Source: Geomonas oryzisoli (GTDB lineage: Bacteria > Desulfobacterota > Desulfuromonadia > Geobacterales > Geobacteraceae). Taken from it: a stretch of DNA of 64,000 nt. Below are positions 8,668-21,257 of this stretch, in pieces; within the stretch, counting starts at the first letter, position 1; each line of letters begins with the position of its first letter. The notes beneath the pieces were generated by a model. That model worked only from the letters and a program-made list of their open reading frames with translations, searched no databases and had not been told where the DNA came from. The stretch spans positions 4,492,228-4,556,227 of the forward strand of contig NZ_CP076723.1 in NCBI RefSeq assembly GCF_018986915.1. The letters run 5' to 3'. The translations under genes and the position numbers were made by a program.

Positions 8668-8938
8668 CTTTATCTGCTCCTTAAGTCTTAGGGTTACAAT
8701 GCTTTTAAAGGCAAGTGTCGAACTTAAACATAAACGCCAATCCTTGTCAAGACGTTTCTTTAAAGCCAAGTTTTGCCTTGCAAAAAAAGGGGATGACATG
8801 GTAGTGTGACACGCTAAAAATCTTAACATAGGCTTATTCTGTGCAAAACCCAGTAAGCCTCTGAAATTGTGCAACTTATCTATTATCAACAGTTGTTGAT
8901 AAAGCTGTTTAAAAACAGTGAAAAAAAGGCCTCTCTCC
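8668..8938. promoter_or_regulatory. Divergent rpmH-dnaA control region
   Basis: A 271-bp AT-richer gap between divergent genes. A TTGACA box on the minus strand (8750-8745) is a good -35 for rpmH, though the matching -10 is weak. Near dnaA, TTATCAACA (8883-8891) and TGTTGATAA (8894-8902) form an inverted pair of near-consensus DnaA boxes, and TGTGCAAAA (8840-8848) is another candidate. This fits autoregulation of dnaA or a second half of a bipartite origin. Confidence 0.6.
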
Positions 8939-10318
8939 ATGGAAAATATTTGGCTGGAAGCCCAGGCAAATCTTAAACAAGTATTAACCGAGCAGACTTA
9001 CACGACCTGGATAGAGCCGCTTAAGTTCCTTGGCGCCACCGCAGATACCGTAGTCCTCGAAGTACCGAGTTCGTTCTTTCAGAAATGGGTCACCGACAAG
9101 TACCTCTCCATGATCAAGGAAGTACTCTCCGCGATCACCTCAAAGACCTACCACATCGAGTTCCACGTCGCCGAAGCCAAACCCGAGCTCCCCGAGCCCA
9201 AAGCGGAGAAGGAGCCCAAGGCAAAAGCCAAGGATAAGGATAAAGAGAAGGAAGGAGAAAAGGACAAGGAAAAGGAGAAGGACAAAAAGCCCGAGCTCGT
9301 TCCCAACCTCAACCCCAAGTACACCTTCGAGTCTTTCGTCTCCGGGCCGAGCAACCAGTTCGCCTACGCGGCCTCTCAGGCGGTCGCCAACAAGCCGGCC
9401 TCCAACTACAACCCGCTCTTCATCTACGGGGGCGTGGGTCTTGGCAAGACGCACCTGGTGAACGCCATCGGGAACCAGATACTGGCCAAGAACCCCAAGG
9501 CGAAGATCTGCTACTACTCGTCCGAGAAGTTCATGAACGAGATGATCAACTCGCTCCGCTACAAGAAGATGGACGAGTTCCGCAACAAGTTCAGGAAGAT
9601 GGACCTGCTGCTCATCGACGACATCCAGTTCATGGCCGGAAAAGAGGCGACCCAGGAGGAGTTCTTCCACACCTTCAACGCCCTCTACGAGTCCCATAAG
9701 CAGATCGTGGTCACCTCGGACAAGTTCCCCAAGGACATACCTGGTCTCGAGGAGCGTCTCAGATCGCGCTTCGAGTGGGGCCTGATCGCCGACATCCAGC
9801 CGCCGGGGGTGGAAACCAAGGTCGCCATCCTCAAGAAGAAGTCCGACATGCACGCGGTGAACCTCCCCGACGACGTGGCGCTGTTCCTCGCCGAGGGCGC
9901 CACCAGCAACATCCGTGAACTGGAAGGGATGCTGATCCGCCTGGAGGCCTTCGCGAGCCTGACGGGTAAAGAGATCACCCTGTCCATGGCGCGCGAGGTG
10001 ATGAAGGACATCATCGTCGAGAAGACCCGCGACATCAGCGTGGAGATGATCCAGAAGATGGTCGCCGATCACTTCCGCATCAAGCTCTCCGAGCTCAAGT
10101 CGGACAAGCGCATCAAGACCCTGGTGGTGCCGCGCCAGATCGCCATATATATATGCCGGGAGCTGACCAAGGCGTCCTATCCGGAAATCGGCGAGAAATT
10201 CGGCGGCAAGGACCACTCGACCATCATCCACTCGGTGAAGAAGATAGAGAAGCAGTTGGCGGCCGACGCGGACCTGAAGGCGACTGTGGAAGATATCAAG
10301 AAAAGGCTGTTCACATAG
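8939..10318 (+). CDS. dnaA: Chromosomal replication initiator protein DnaA
   Basis: DnaA binds DnaA boxes at oriC, oligomerises with ATP and opens the duplex. I choose the ATG at 8939 (MENIWLEAQ, 459 residues), which matches the family N-terminus; a GTG at 8918 is possible. Domain I covers about 1-80. Domain II is a very charged Lys/Glu/Asp-rich linker at about 87-118. The AAA domain has a Walker [10 protein letters not shown] near 164-172 and Walker [10 protein letters not shown]. Domain IV carries the KDHSTIIHS signature. The linker is unusually low in complexity. Confidence 0.97.
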   Translation: MENIWLEAQANLKQVLTEQTYTTWIEPLKFLGATADTVVLEVPSSFFQKWVTDKYLSMIKEVLSAITSKTYHIEFHVAEAKPELPEPKAEKEPKAKAKDKDKEKEGEKDKEKEKDKKPELVPNLNPKYTFESFVSGPSNQFAYAASQAVANKPASNYNPLFIYGGVGLGKTHLVNAIGNQILAKNPKAKICYYSSEKFMNEMINSLRYKKMDEFRNKFRKMDLLLIDDIQFMAGKEATQEEFFHTFNALYESHKQIVVTSDKFPKDIPGLEERLRSRFEWGLIADIQPPGVETKVAILKKKSDMHAVNLPDDVALFLAEGATSNIRELEGMLIRLEAFASLTGKEITLSMAREVMKDIIVEKTRDISVEMIQKMVADHFRIKLSELKSDKRIKTLVVPRQIAIYICRELTKASYPEIGEKFGGKDHSTIIHSVKKIEKQLAADADLKATVEDIKKRLFT

Positions 10319-10533
10319 TGGGGATAACTGTGGAGAACCGGCCTGTCTGAAGCCCTGTCAAAAAAAGCTGTGCAGAAATGAAGAGAAGTGGACGGATTTT
10401 CCCTTCAGGTTTCCATAGCCAAAAACGAAGCGATTTCAAAGGGTAAGCTGGGTTGTCCACAGTATCAACAGGACACTATCTACTACTACAATCTTTTATA
10501 TAAAACATAATAAAACCAGAACCGGAGAGAGAC
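10319..10533. other. oriC: Predicted replication origin (oriC)
   Basis: The dnaA-dnaN gap holds DnaA-box-like 9-mers: TGTGGAGAA (10329-10337) and TGTGCAGAA (10369-10377) on the minus strand, TTGTCCACA (10453-10461) and GTATCAACA (10462-10470) on the plus strand. These lead into CTACTACTA (10480-10488), the complement of the TAG triplets called DnaA-trios. An AT-rich tract (10489-10517) follows. Box, trio and AT-rich order matches the basal unwinding system described in Bacillus. Confidence 0.8.
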
Positions 10534-11652
10534 ATGGAATTCAGAATCAGCAAAGAGATTTTTATGAAAGCCCTCCAGAGAATCCAGGGTATCGTAGAAA
10601 AGCGTAACACCATGCCCATTCTCTCCAACGCACTACTCGAGGTTCAGAACGACCAGCTCTTCATCACCGCGACCGATCTCGAGGTCGGCATGAAGAGCTC
10701 GTATCCGACCACGGTAATCCGCGAGGGGAAGATCACCGTCTCGGCCAAGAAACTCTACGAGATCGTCAAGGAGATGCCGGACGAGGAGATCCTGTTCACC
10801 ACCAAGGACAACGACTGGGTAGAGATCACCTGCGGCAAGGCCCGCTTCAACATCGTCGGCCTCTCGTCTGAGGAATTCCCCTACTTCCCCAAGGTGAAAG
10901 AGGAAAGCTTTCTGGTCTTCAAGAATGAGATCCTGGCTGACATGATCGAGAAGACCTCCTATGCCATCTGTTACGACGAGACCAAGTACAACCTGAACGG
11001 TATCTTCATCAAGGCGTTCGACGAGAACGGCACCAACGTCCTCAAGATGGTTGCTACCGACGGTCACCGCCTCTCCGTCGCCCAAAAGGAAATCAACGGC
11101 AACATCACCGCCGAGCTCTCCAAGGGGGTCATCTTCCCGAGGAAGGGTATCTTCGAATTGAAGAAGATGGTGGAAGAAGAAGACGGTGAGATCATGCTGG
11201 GCTTCATGGACAACAGCGCCGTCATCAAGAAGGGGAACACCGTGGTCGTGATGCGTCTCATCGACGGCGAGTTCCCGGACTACACCAAGGTTATCCCGGT
11301 CGCCAACGACCGCATCGTACAGATCAACCGCGACAAGTTCCTGCACTCCCTGAAAAGGATGTCGATCCTCTCCTCCGAGAAGTTCAAAGGGGTGAAGATC
11401 GACGTCAATCCGGAACTGGTGATCATTTCCTCCAGCAACCCGGAACTGGGCGAGGCACGCGAGGAGATCGAGATTGATTACGACGGCAACAGCATCTCGG
11501 CCCGCTTCAACGCCAAGTACCTGATCGACGTGCTCTCGGTCATGGAACAGCGTGAGGTGGAGCTGAAACTGAAGGACGAGCTCTCCCCGGTGATCATGAA
11601 AGCGGCCGACGGCGAAGAGTTCCTGGCGGTCATCATGCCGATGAGGCTCTAG
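10534..11652 (+). CDS. dnaN: DNA polymerase III beta sliding clamp
   Basis: DnaN forms the ring-shaped dimer that tethers polymerase III to DNA. It has 372 residues and three clamp folds of about 120 each. KRNTMPILSNALLEV near residue 22 and the C-terminal EEFLAVIMPMRL, the partner-binding region, are family hallmarks. The ATG is preceded by CCGGAGAGAGAC. The gene lies directly downstream of oriC and in line with dnaA and recF. Confidence 0.98.
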   Translation: MEFRISKEIFMKALQRIQGIVEKRNTMPILSNALLEVQNDQLFITATDLEVGMKSSYPTTVIREGKITVSAKKLYEIVKEMPDEEILFTTKDNDWVEITCGKARFNIVGLSSEEFPYFPKVKEESFLVFKNEILADMIEKTSYAICYDETKYNLNGIFIKAFDENGTNVLKMVATDGHRLSVAQKEINGNITAELSKGVIFPRKGIFELKKMVEEEDGEIMLGFMDNSAVIKKGNTVVVMRLIDGEFPDYTKVIPVANDRIVQINRDKFLHSLKRMSILSSEKFKGVKIDVNPELVIISSSNPELGEAREEIEIDYDGNSISARFNAKYLIDVLSVMEQREVELKLKDELSPVIMKAADGEEFLAVIMPMRL

Positions 11653-11839
11653 AAGCAAGGTTGAGGTCAAGTTTTGGTTTGGGAGAGGCAAATCCCCCCT
11701 GCCCCCCCTTCGCAAAGGGGGGAACTTGAGCGGGGAGAAATACTTCGTGACCAGCTGCGGCAAAGCTTCCCCGAGAGTCGCTGGAGCACCATCGCAAAGT
11801 GGGAGCGGCACCATAACCTAAACCTCGGCCTGTTTTTGA
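11653..11839. repeat. dnaN-recF gap with a family B variant
   Basis: The gap starts with AAGGTTGAGGTCAAG, which resembles family H, and then carries CCCCCCTTCGCAAAGGGGGG at about 11703-11722, a hairpin variant of family B. No gene is seen. Confidence 0.6.
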
Positions 11840-12934
11840 ATGAAACTTATAAAACTCAAACTTGCTTCATTCCGTAACCTGCAGAACATCGAGCTTGTTC
11901 CGGGCAAGAAGTTCAACGTTTTTTACGGCAACAACGGCCAGGGCAAGACCAACCTGCTGGAATCGATCTACCTCCTCGCCACGATGAAGTCATTCAAACA
12001 GGCGAAAAACGTCGAGCTGATCGCGTTCGGCTCGGAGTTCGCCCTGGTTAAGGGGATAGTGGAGAGGGACCGGGTCAGCAGGGAAATAGCGGTCCTTCTG
12101 GAGAAGCAGGGCAAGAAGGCGAAGATAGACGCGAAGCTGGCCACCCGGCTGGACGACTTCTTCGGCAGTTTGAATGTGGTGCTCTTCACGCCGGAAGAGA
12201 TCACCATGGTGCGCGGGGGACCGGACCTGCGACGCAGGTACCTGGACCGGGCGGTCTTCACCTGTGATCTGAGTTACCTGGCCGCCTTCCACGACTACTC
12301 GAAGATCCTCAAGAACCGCAACGCCCTGTTGAAGGTCGGCGACGGCAGCGGGATGGAGGTCTGGACCGAGCAGTTGATCCAGGCGGCACAGCTGGTGATC
12401 GAGAGAAGAAAGGCTTACTTGGGCGAGATCGGGAAACTGCTGCAGGGGTTCTACAGCGAGATTTCCGGCAACGACGAGACGGTGCAGATCGAATACCGGC
12501 TGCACGGGGTGGACGAGAAGGCCTTCGCCGAGAATCCTTCCGGCGCACTGGCTGACGCCATCAAGGCGCATGCGGCGGAAGAGAAGAGGCGCCAGACCAC
12601 GGCCATCGGGCCGCACCGGGACGACCTCTACTTCGGGTTGAACGGCCGCTCGGCCCGGCACTTCGCCTCGCAGGGGCAGCAGAGGTCCTTCGTGCTGGCG
12701 CTCAAGATGGCGGAGATCGAGTACATCACCAGGTGCTTCGAGGCGCCGCCGGTACTCCTGCTGGATGACATGACCAGCGAGCTGGACCGGGAGCGCAACA
12801 AGAACCTGATGGATTTCTTGAAGAAAAGAGAGATGCAGGTTTTCATCACCACCACGTCGCTCTCCAACGTGGCGATCGAGGAGATGGACGACAACAGGAC
12901 CTTCCGCATCAAAGAAGGTCGCATTCTCGAGTAA
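11840..12934 (+). CDS. recF: DNA replication and repair protein RecF
   Basis: RecF is an SMC-like ATPase that loads RecA at gaps with RecO and RecR. It has 364 residues. The Walker A motif GNNGQGKTNLLE is near residues 30-41. ASQGQQRSFVLALK is the ABC-type signature and LLLDDMTSELD the Walker B. The gene ends in KEGRILE, and a near copy of that 3' end sequence recurs at 13037-13052 beyond a family J element, as if the element inserted next to the stop codon. Confidence 0.96.
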   Translation: MKLIKLKLASFRNLQNIELVPGKKFNVFYGNNGQGKTNLLESIYLLATMKSFKQAKNVELIAFGSEFALVKGIVERDRVSREIAVLLEKQGKKAKIDAKLATRLDDFFGSLNVVLFTPEEITMVRGGPDLRRRYLDRAVFTCDLSYLAAFHDYSKILKNRNALLKVGDGSGMEVWTEQLIQAAQLVIERRKAYLGEIGKLLQGFYSEISGNDETVQIEYRLHGVDEKAFAENPSGALADAIKAHAAEEKRRQTTAIGPHRDDLYFGLNGRSARHFASQGQQRSFVLALKMAEIEYITRCFEAPPVLLLDDMTSELDRERNKNLMDFLKKREMQVFITTTSLSNVAIEEMDDNRTFRIKEGRILE

Positions 12935-12953
12935 CGATGCGCAAGTTGTTCTC

Positions 12954-13031
12954 GTTCCCAAGGTCCACCTTGGGAACGCAAAGCTGGAGCTTTGCGCCAT
13001 ATGAGGGTTCCCAAGCTGGAGCTTGGGAACC
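12954..13031. repeat. Family J triple hairpin after recF
   Basis: Three adjoining palindromes: 12954-12977 (GTTCCCAAGG with its complement), 12978-12995 (GCAAAGCTGGAGCTTTGC) and 13006-13031 (GGTTCCCAAGC with its complement). Similar direct repeats flank the unit at 12915-12930 and 13037-13052, differing at two positions. Confidence 0.85.
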
Positions 13032-13069
13032 AGGAAAAGGACGCATTCTCGGATAGTTGTAGCTGACGC

Positions 13070-13156
13070 TCCTCCCCCCGGAGGGGGGAGGTTGGGAGGG
13101 GGCTTGCTTGCATAAAGACTTCCCCCTCCCCTGCCCCTCCCCCTCCTGGGGAGGGA
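13070..13156. repeat. Family B inverted pair before gyrB
   Basis: A forward copy (CTCCCCCCGGAGGGGGGAGG plus tail) and a reverse copy (CTTCCCCCTCCCCTGCCCC plus hairpin) separated by about 20 bp. The pair can fold into two small hairpins or one long one. Confidence 0.85.
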
Positions 13157-13170
13157 AATTGAGTAATTGA

Positions 13171-15582
<2,412 letters not shown>

Positions 15583-15841
15583 TACCTCTCGTTGATGCAG
15601 CCCCACAGCTTACACCTTCCCCCTCCCTAACCCTCCCCCTCCGGGGGCGGGAACCCTTGGGGGAGTTGGGTATGACGCGTGAGAGCTTGTTAAGATCGCG
15701 GGATGCTTAAGAAAAAAAAATTTCCCCTCCCTTCGGGAGGGGATAGCGTTTTGCATATATCTACTGCAAATCAATTGTGAGGGCGTTTTTCGGGGGATTT
15801 CACCCAAAGGCGCCGCCTTTTGACCGGAAAGGGTTTCCTAA
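15583..15841. repeat. gyrB-gyrA gap with family B copies
   Basis: A reverse family B copy lies at about 15617-15661. A second hairpin CCCCTCCC-TTC-GGGAGGGG lies at 15724-15743, preceded by an A-run; read on the minus strand it resembles a terminator. No gene is seen. Confidence 0.7.
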
Positions 15842-18355
<2,514 letters not shown>

Positions 18356-18414
18356 AGTCGGACGGTCGGACTCGGACCGGTCGGACTAGTCAGACCAGTC
18401 CGACTGGTCCGACA
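18356..18414. repeat. Family G dyad after gyrA
   Basis: Permutations of GTCGGACCGGTCGGACT on the left and AGTCCGACTGGTCCGAC on the right make an imperfect hairpin directly after the gyrA stop. Related 9-bp units recur at 29808-29878. Confidence 0.75.
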
Positions 18415-18495
18415 AAACAAAAGCAGTAAGCGTCGAACATGTAATCTTTGCCCTCCCCTTGGGAGGGGTGCCATGCAGTGAAAAAGGGTAGGCCC

Positions 18496-20016
18496 ATGCA
18501 ACAGAGCGTGAAGGTAGACAACTCCCTCAACGAGCGTCGCGACATTCTGGATCTCCTGGTGCGGCTTAAGGGTGACGGCATCTCCATAAGCGAGATGGAA
18601 CGGATCGGCCACAAGTTCCAGGAGGCGGGCAAACGCGCGCTGCGACCGCTGGTGCGGGAACTCTGGCGCGAAAACTCGGGCGAACTGATCACCAAGTACA
18701 CGTACATCCTGGACTTCTTCGACACCCAGGACTGGCTGGACCAGTTGATCCAGATCGCGCTCAAACGCCAGGATCTCGCCGCCGACGGCAAGGCCGCCCT
18801 GATGATCGCGCTGGAAGGTTACGGCGTCGACGTCCACTCACCCCCCTTCAAGCAGGAAAAAACGGGCTCCGGCGGCACCTCCCTGGGACAGCAGGTCCAG
18901 GGCGCCATGCAGCTGGGCGAGGAAGGGATGGTCACCTTCCTGGACGACTTCCTCTCCTACCCCGCCGAGGTGCAGCAAATCGTGATCCGCGAGCTGTGCC
19001 ACTCGGGCGACAGCCAGTCGCCCCGGTTGCTGGAGGCGATGCTCTGGCACGAGGACCGCGACCTGGTCCACTCCGCACTTGCGGCCCTGGGCAAAATCAG
19101 GGATCCCCATGCGGCAGGGGTACTGCAGGACTTCCTGGCGGATTGCGATGCGGAACTGGCTCCCTTCGCGGAGAAGGCGCTGCGCAGGCTCCGCTTCCTG
19201 GGGGTGGCCGTACCGCCGCCGCGCAAGCTGCTCCCGTTTCATGCCGGCTATGCGACGCCGCCCGACGGCGACGGCTACCGCTCGCTGCTGCTGTCCCGCT
19301 GGGCCGGGCCGGACACGGTCAGTGTGCTTTACATGCAGGTGCACGAGCGGCGCGGGGTGCTGGCGGCTTGGGGTGCCGGGGAACTTACCCTGGACAACTT
19401 CCTGGCCGAGGTCGATGGCTTCCGCATGCAGGACAACCTGATCGAGGTGGCGCCGGCGTACCTGCTGGACCTGGTGCGCGACGCCCTTTACTGGAGTCGC
19501 GATCTCTGCTACCTTCCCGCAGACTTCTACATGAGGCGCGGCATCTTCGCCGGCGAGGACATGACCCCGGCGCGCTTCACCGAAAAACTCACCGGTCTCC
19601 CCCGCTCCCGTCGGCTCAGCTTTCAGGAAGGGGAGCACCTGGCCCAGCGTCTCTTCGCCGACACCTTCTTCTCCGGATGGTTCATGGCCGATCAGCGGGT
19701 CTATGACTTCGCCGAGGAGTATCGTAGCGGTAAAGGTGAGCAGGTGCTGGAGCGCTTCTGCGCCGAGCTGCTGGCACCGGAGCTGGAGCTGATTCGGGAG
19801 CGGCTGCTGGTGAGCGCGGATCTGATGCGTCGCTGCGGCAGGGACAGCTTCGAGGTGGCGCGGGTCGTGGGACTCGCCGACAGCCTGGTCGACAACCCGT
19901 TGCCGCACCATCTGCACCCGTTTCTGCGCCGCTTCGCCATGGAGAGCATGGAAATCGCACGGGAATCGCTGGAGCGTGGTGACGACCCGCCGCTGAGGGC
20001 GGTCGAAGAGCTGTAG
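18496..20016 (+). CDS. HEAT-like repeat protein of unknown role
   Basis: A 506-residue soluble protein starting at ATG 18496 (MQQSVKVDNSLNERRD). The first half shows repeated amphipathic helix pairs (for example near residues 150-240, AEVQQIVIRELCHSGD and LVHSALAALGKIRDPHAAGVLQDFL) typical of HEAT/ARM scaffolds. The second half has no motif I recognise. A longer reading from 18448 runs through a family B-like hairpin and is unlikely. It sits between gyrA and gpsA, a position I recall as conserved in Geobacter. A scaffold role is inferred only from fold; the function is unknown. Confidence 0.8.
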   Translation: MQQSVKVDNSLNERRDILDLLVRLKGDGISISEMERIGHKFQEAGKRALRPLVRELWRENSGELITKYTYILDFFDTQDWLDQLIQIALKRQDLAADGKAALMIALEGYGVDVHSPPFKQEKTGSGGTSLGQQVQGAMQLGEEGMVTFLDDFLSYPAEVQQIVIRELCHSGDSQSPRLLEAMLWHEDRDLVHSALAALGKIRDPHAAGVLQDFLADCDAELAPFAEKALRRLRFLGVAVPPPRKLLPFHAGYATPPDGDGYRSLLLSRWAGPDTVSVLYMQVHERRGVLAAWGAGELTLDNFLAEVDGFRMQDNLIEVAPAYLLDLVRDALYWSRDLCYLPADFYMRRGIFAGEDMTPARFTEKLTGLPRSRRLSFQEGEHLAQRLFADTFFSGWFMADQRVYDFAEEYRSGKGEQVLERFCAELLAPELELIRERLLVSADLMRRCGRDSFEVARVVGLADSLVDNPLPHHLHPFLRRFAMESMEIARESLERGDDPPLRAVEEL

Positions 20017-20041
20017 GAAGAAGAGCCGTCCCGATAAAAAC

Positions 20042-20078
20042 GCCTGCCCCGGCACCAGCGGGGGCAGGCTTCGCTTTT
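20042..20078 (+). terminator. Rho-independent terminator after the HEAT gene
   Basis: GCCTGCCCC (20042-20050) pairs with GGGGCAGGC (20061-20069) across a 10-nt loop, followed by TTCGCTTTT. Confidence 0.8.
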
Positions 20079-20166
20079 CCCTCGCCTTAGCGCGGGGAAT
20101 TTTCATTATCGTGTGCTACAATGAAGTCCTCATGAGGGCTCAGATTCTGTAAGAGGGCTTGAATAG

Positions 20167-21174
20167 ATGCTAGAGAAAGTTGCGGTAATAGGTGCCGGCA
20201 GCTGGGGCACCACGCTGGCGGATCTCCTCGCCAAGAAGGGACACGAGGTCACCCTTTGGGCCTATGAGCCCGAACTGGTCCTCACCATGCGCGAGACCAG
20301 GGAGAACGACCTGTTCCTCCCCGGAATCAAGCTGCAGGACGGGCTTGCCTTCACCAACGACCTCGAGGAAGCCTACCGCGGCTGCACCATGGTACTCTGC
20401 GTGGTCCCCTCCCAGCTGGTGCGCCGGGTGATCACCAACTCCCTCCCCTTCATCCCGAAGGATGCGGTCGTCGTCTCCGCCAGCAAGGGGATCGAGGTCG
20501 ACACCCTTGCCACGGTCTCCGAGATCTATCAGGAGGTCCTCCCCCCCGAGATGTACGCCAGGTTCGCTGCGCTCTCCGGCCCGAGCTTCGCGCGGGAAGT
20601 GGCGCAGGAAATGCCTACCGCGGTCGCCGCGGCCGCGGCCGATGAGAAGATCGCCCGCCGGGTGCAGGAAGCCTTCACCACCAGCTTCTTCCGCGTCTAC
20701 CGCAACGCCGACGTAGTGGGGGTCGAGCTCGGTGGAGCCATCAAGAACGTCATCGCCATCGCCGCCGGTATCTCGGACGGCCTCGGCTTCGGGAGCAACA
20801 CCCGCGCGGCCCTGATCACCCGCGGCCTTGCTGAGATGACCCGCCTCGGGCTCGCCATGGGGGCTCAGCCCGCAACCTTTGCGGGGCTGGCAGGGATGGG
20901 GGACCTGGTGCTAACCTGCACCGGCGACCTCTCCAGGAACCGCAGCGTCGGCATCCAGATCGGCCAGGGGCGGCGTCTCGACGAGATCCTGGGCGAGATG
21001 CGCATGGTGGCCGAAGGCGTCAAGACCACGGAATCGGCGTACAACCTGGCCAGGAAGCTGGGGGTCGAGATGCCCATCATCGACCAGATGTACCAGATGC
21101 TCTACCAGAACAAGCCTGCCCGCGAAGCGGTCCTGGAGCTCATGACCAGGAACCTGAAAGCCGAAGGAGCTTAA
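20167..21174 (+). CDS. gpsA: Glycerol-3-phosphate dehydrogenase [NAD(P)+]
   Basis: GpsA reduces dihydroxyacetone phosphate to sn-glycerol 3-phosphate for phospholipid synthesis. It has 335 residues. The Rossmann motif VIGAGSWGTTLADLLAKKGH is at residues 7-26. SGPSFAREVAQEMPTAV and VELGGAIKNVIAIAAGISDGL, with the catalytic lysine, are canonical. A TACAAT at 20117-20122 could be its -10. It follows a strong terminator, so it probably starts its own transcript. Confidence 0.97.
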   Translation: MLEKVAVIGAGSWGTTLADLLAKKGHEVTLWAYEPELVLTMRETRENDLFLPGIKLQDGLAFTNDLEEAYRGCTMVLCVVPSQLVRRVITNSLPFIPKDAVVVSASKGIEVDTLATVSEIYQEVLPPEMYARFAALSGPSFAREVAQEMPTAVAAAAADEKIARRVQEAFTTSFFRVYRNADVVGVELGGAIKNVIAIAAGISDGLGFGSNTRAALITRGLAEMTRLGLAMGAQPATFAGLAGMGDLVLTCTGDLSRNRSVGIQIGQGRRLDEILGEMRMVAEGVKTTESAYNLARKLGVEMPIIDQMYQMLYQNKPAREAVLELMTRNLKAEGA

Positions 21175-21177
21175 AAG

Positions 21178-21238
21178 CAGGTTGAGGCTGAGGTTAAGGT
21201 TAAGAGAAATTCTCAACCTCGACCTCGACCTCAACCTG
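21178..21238. repeat. Family H inverted repeat after gpsA
   Basis: CAGGTTGAGG (21178-21187) pairs with CCTCAACCTG (21229-21238), with further GAGGTT/AACCTC pairing inside. It may serve as the gpsA transcript end. Similar purine-rich units occur after dnaN and after selB. Confidence 0.7.
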
Positions 21239-21257
21239 TTTCATCTAAGGATAGGTA

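Noticed and set aside
9140-10231. 363-residue open frame antisense to dnaA
   Set aside because: Antisense shadow; the plus strand encodes a textbook DnaA.
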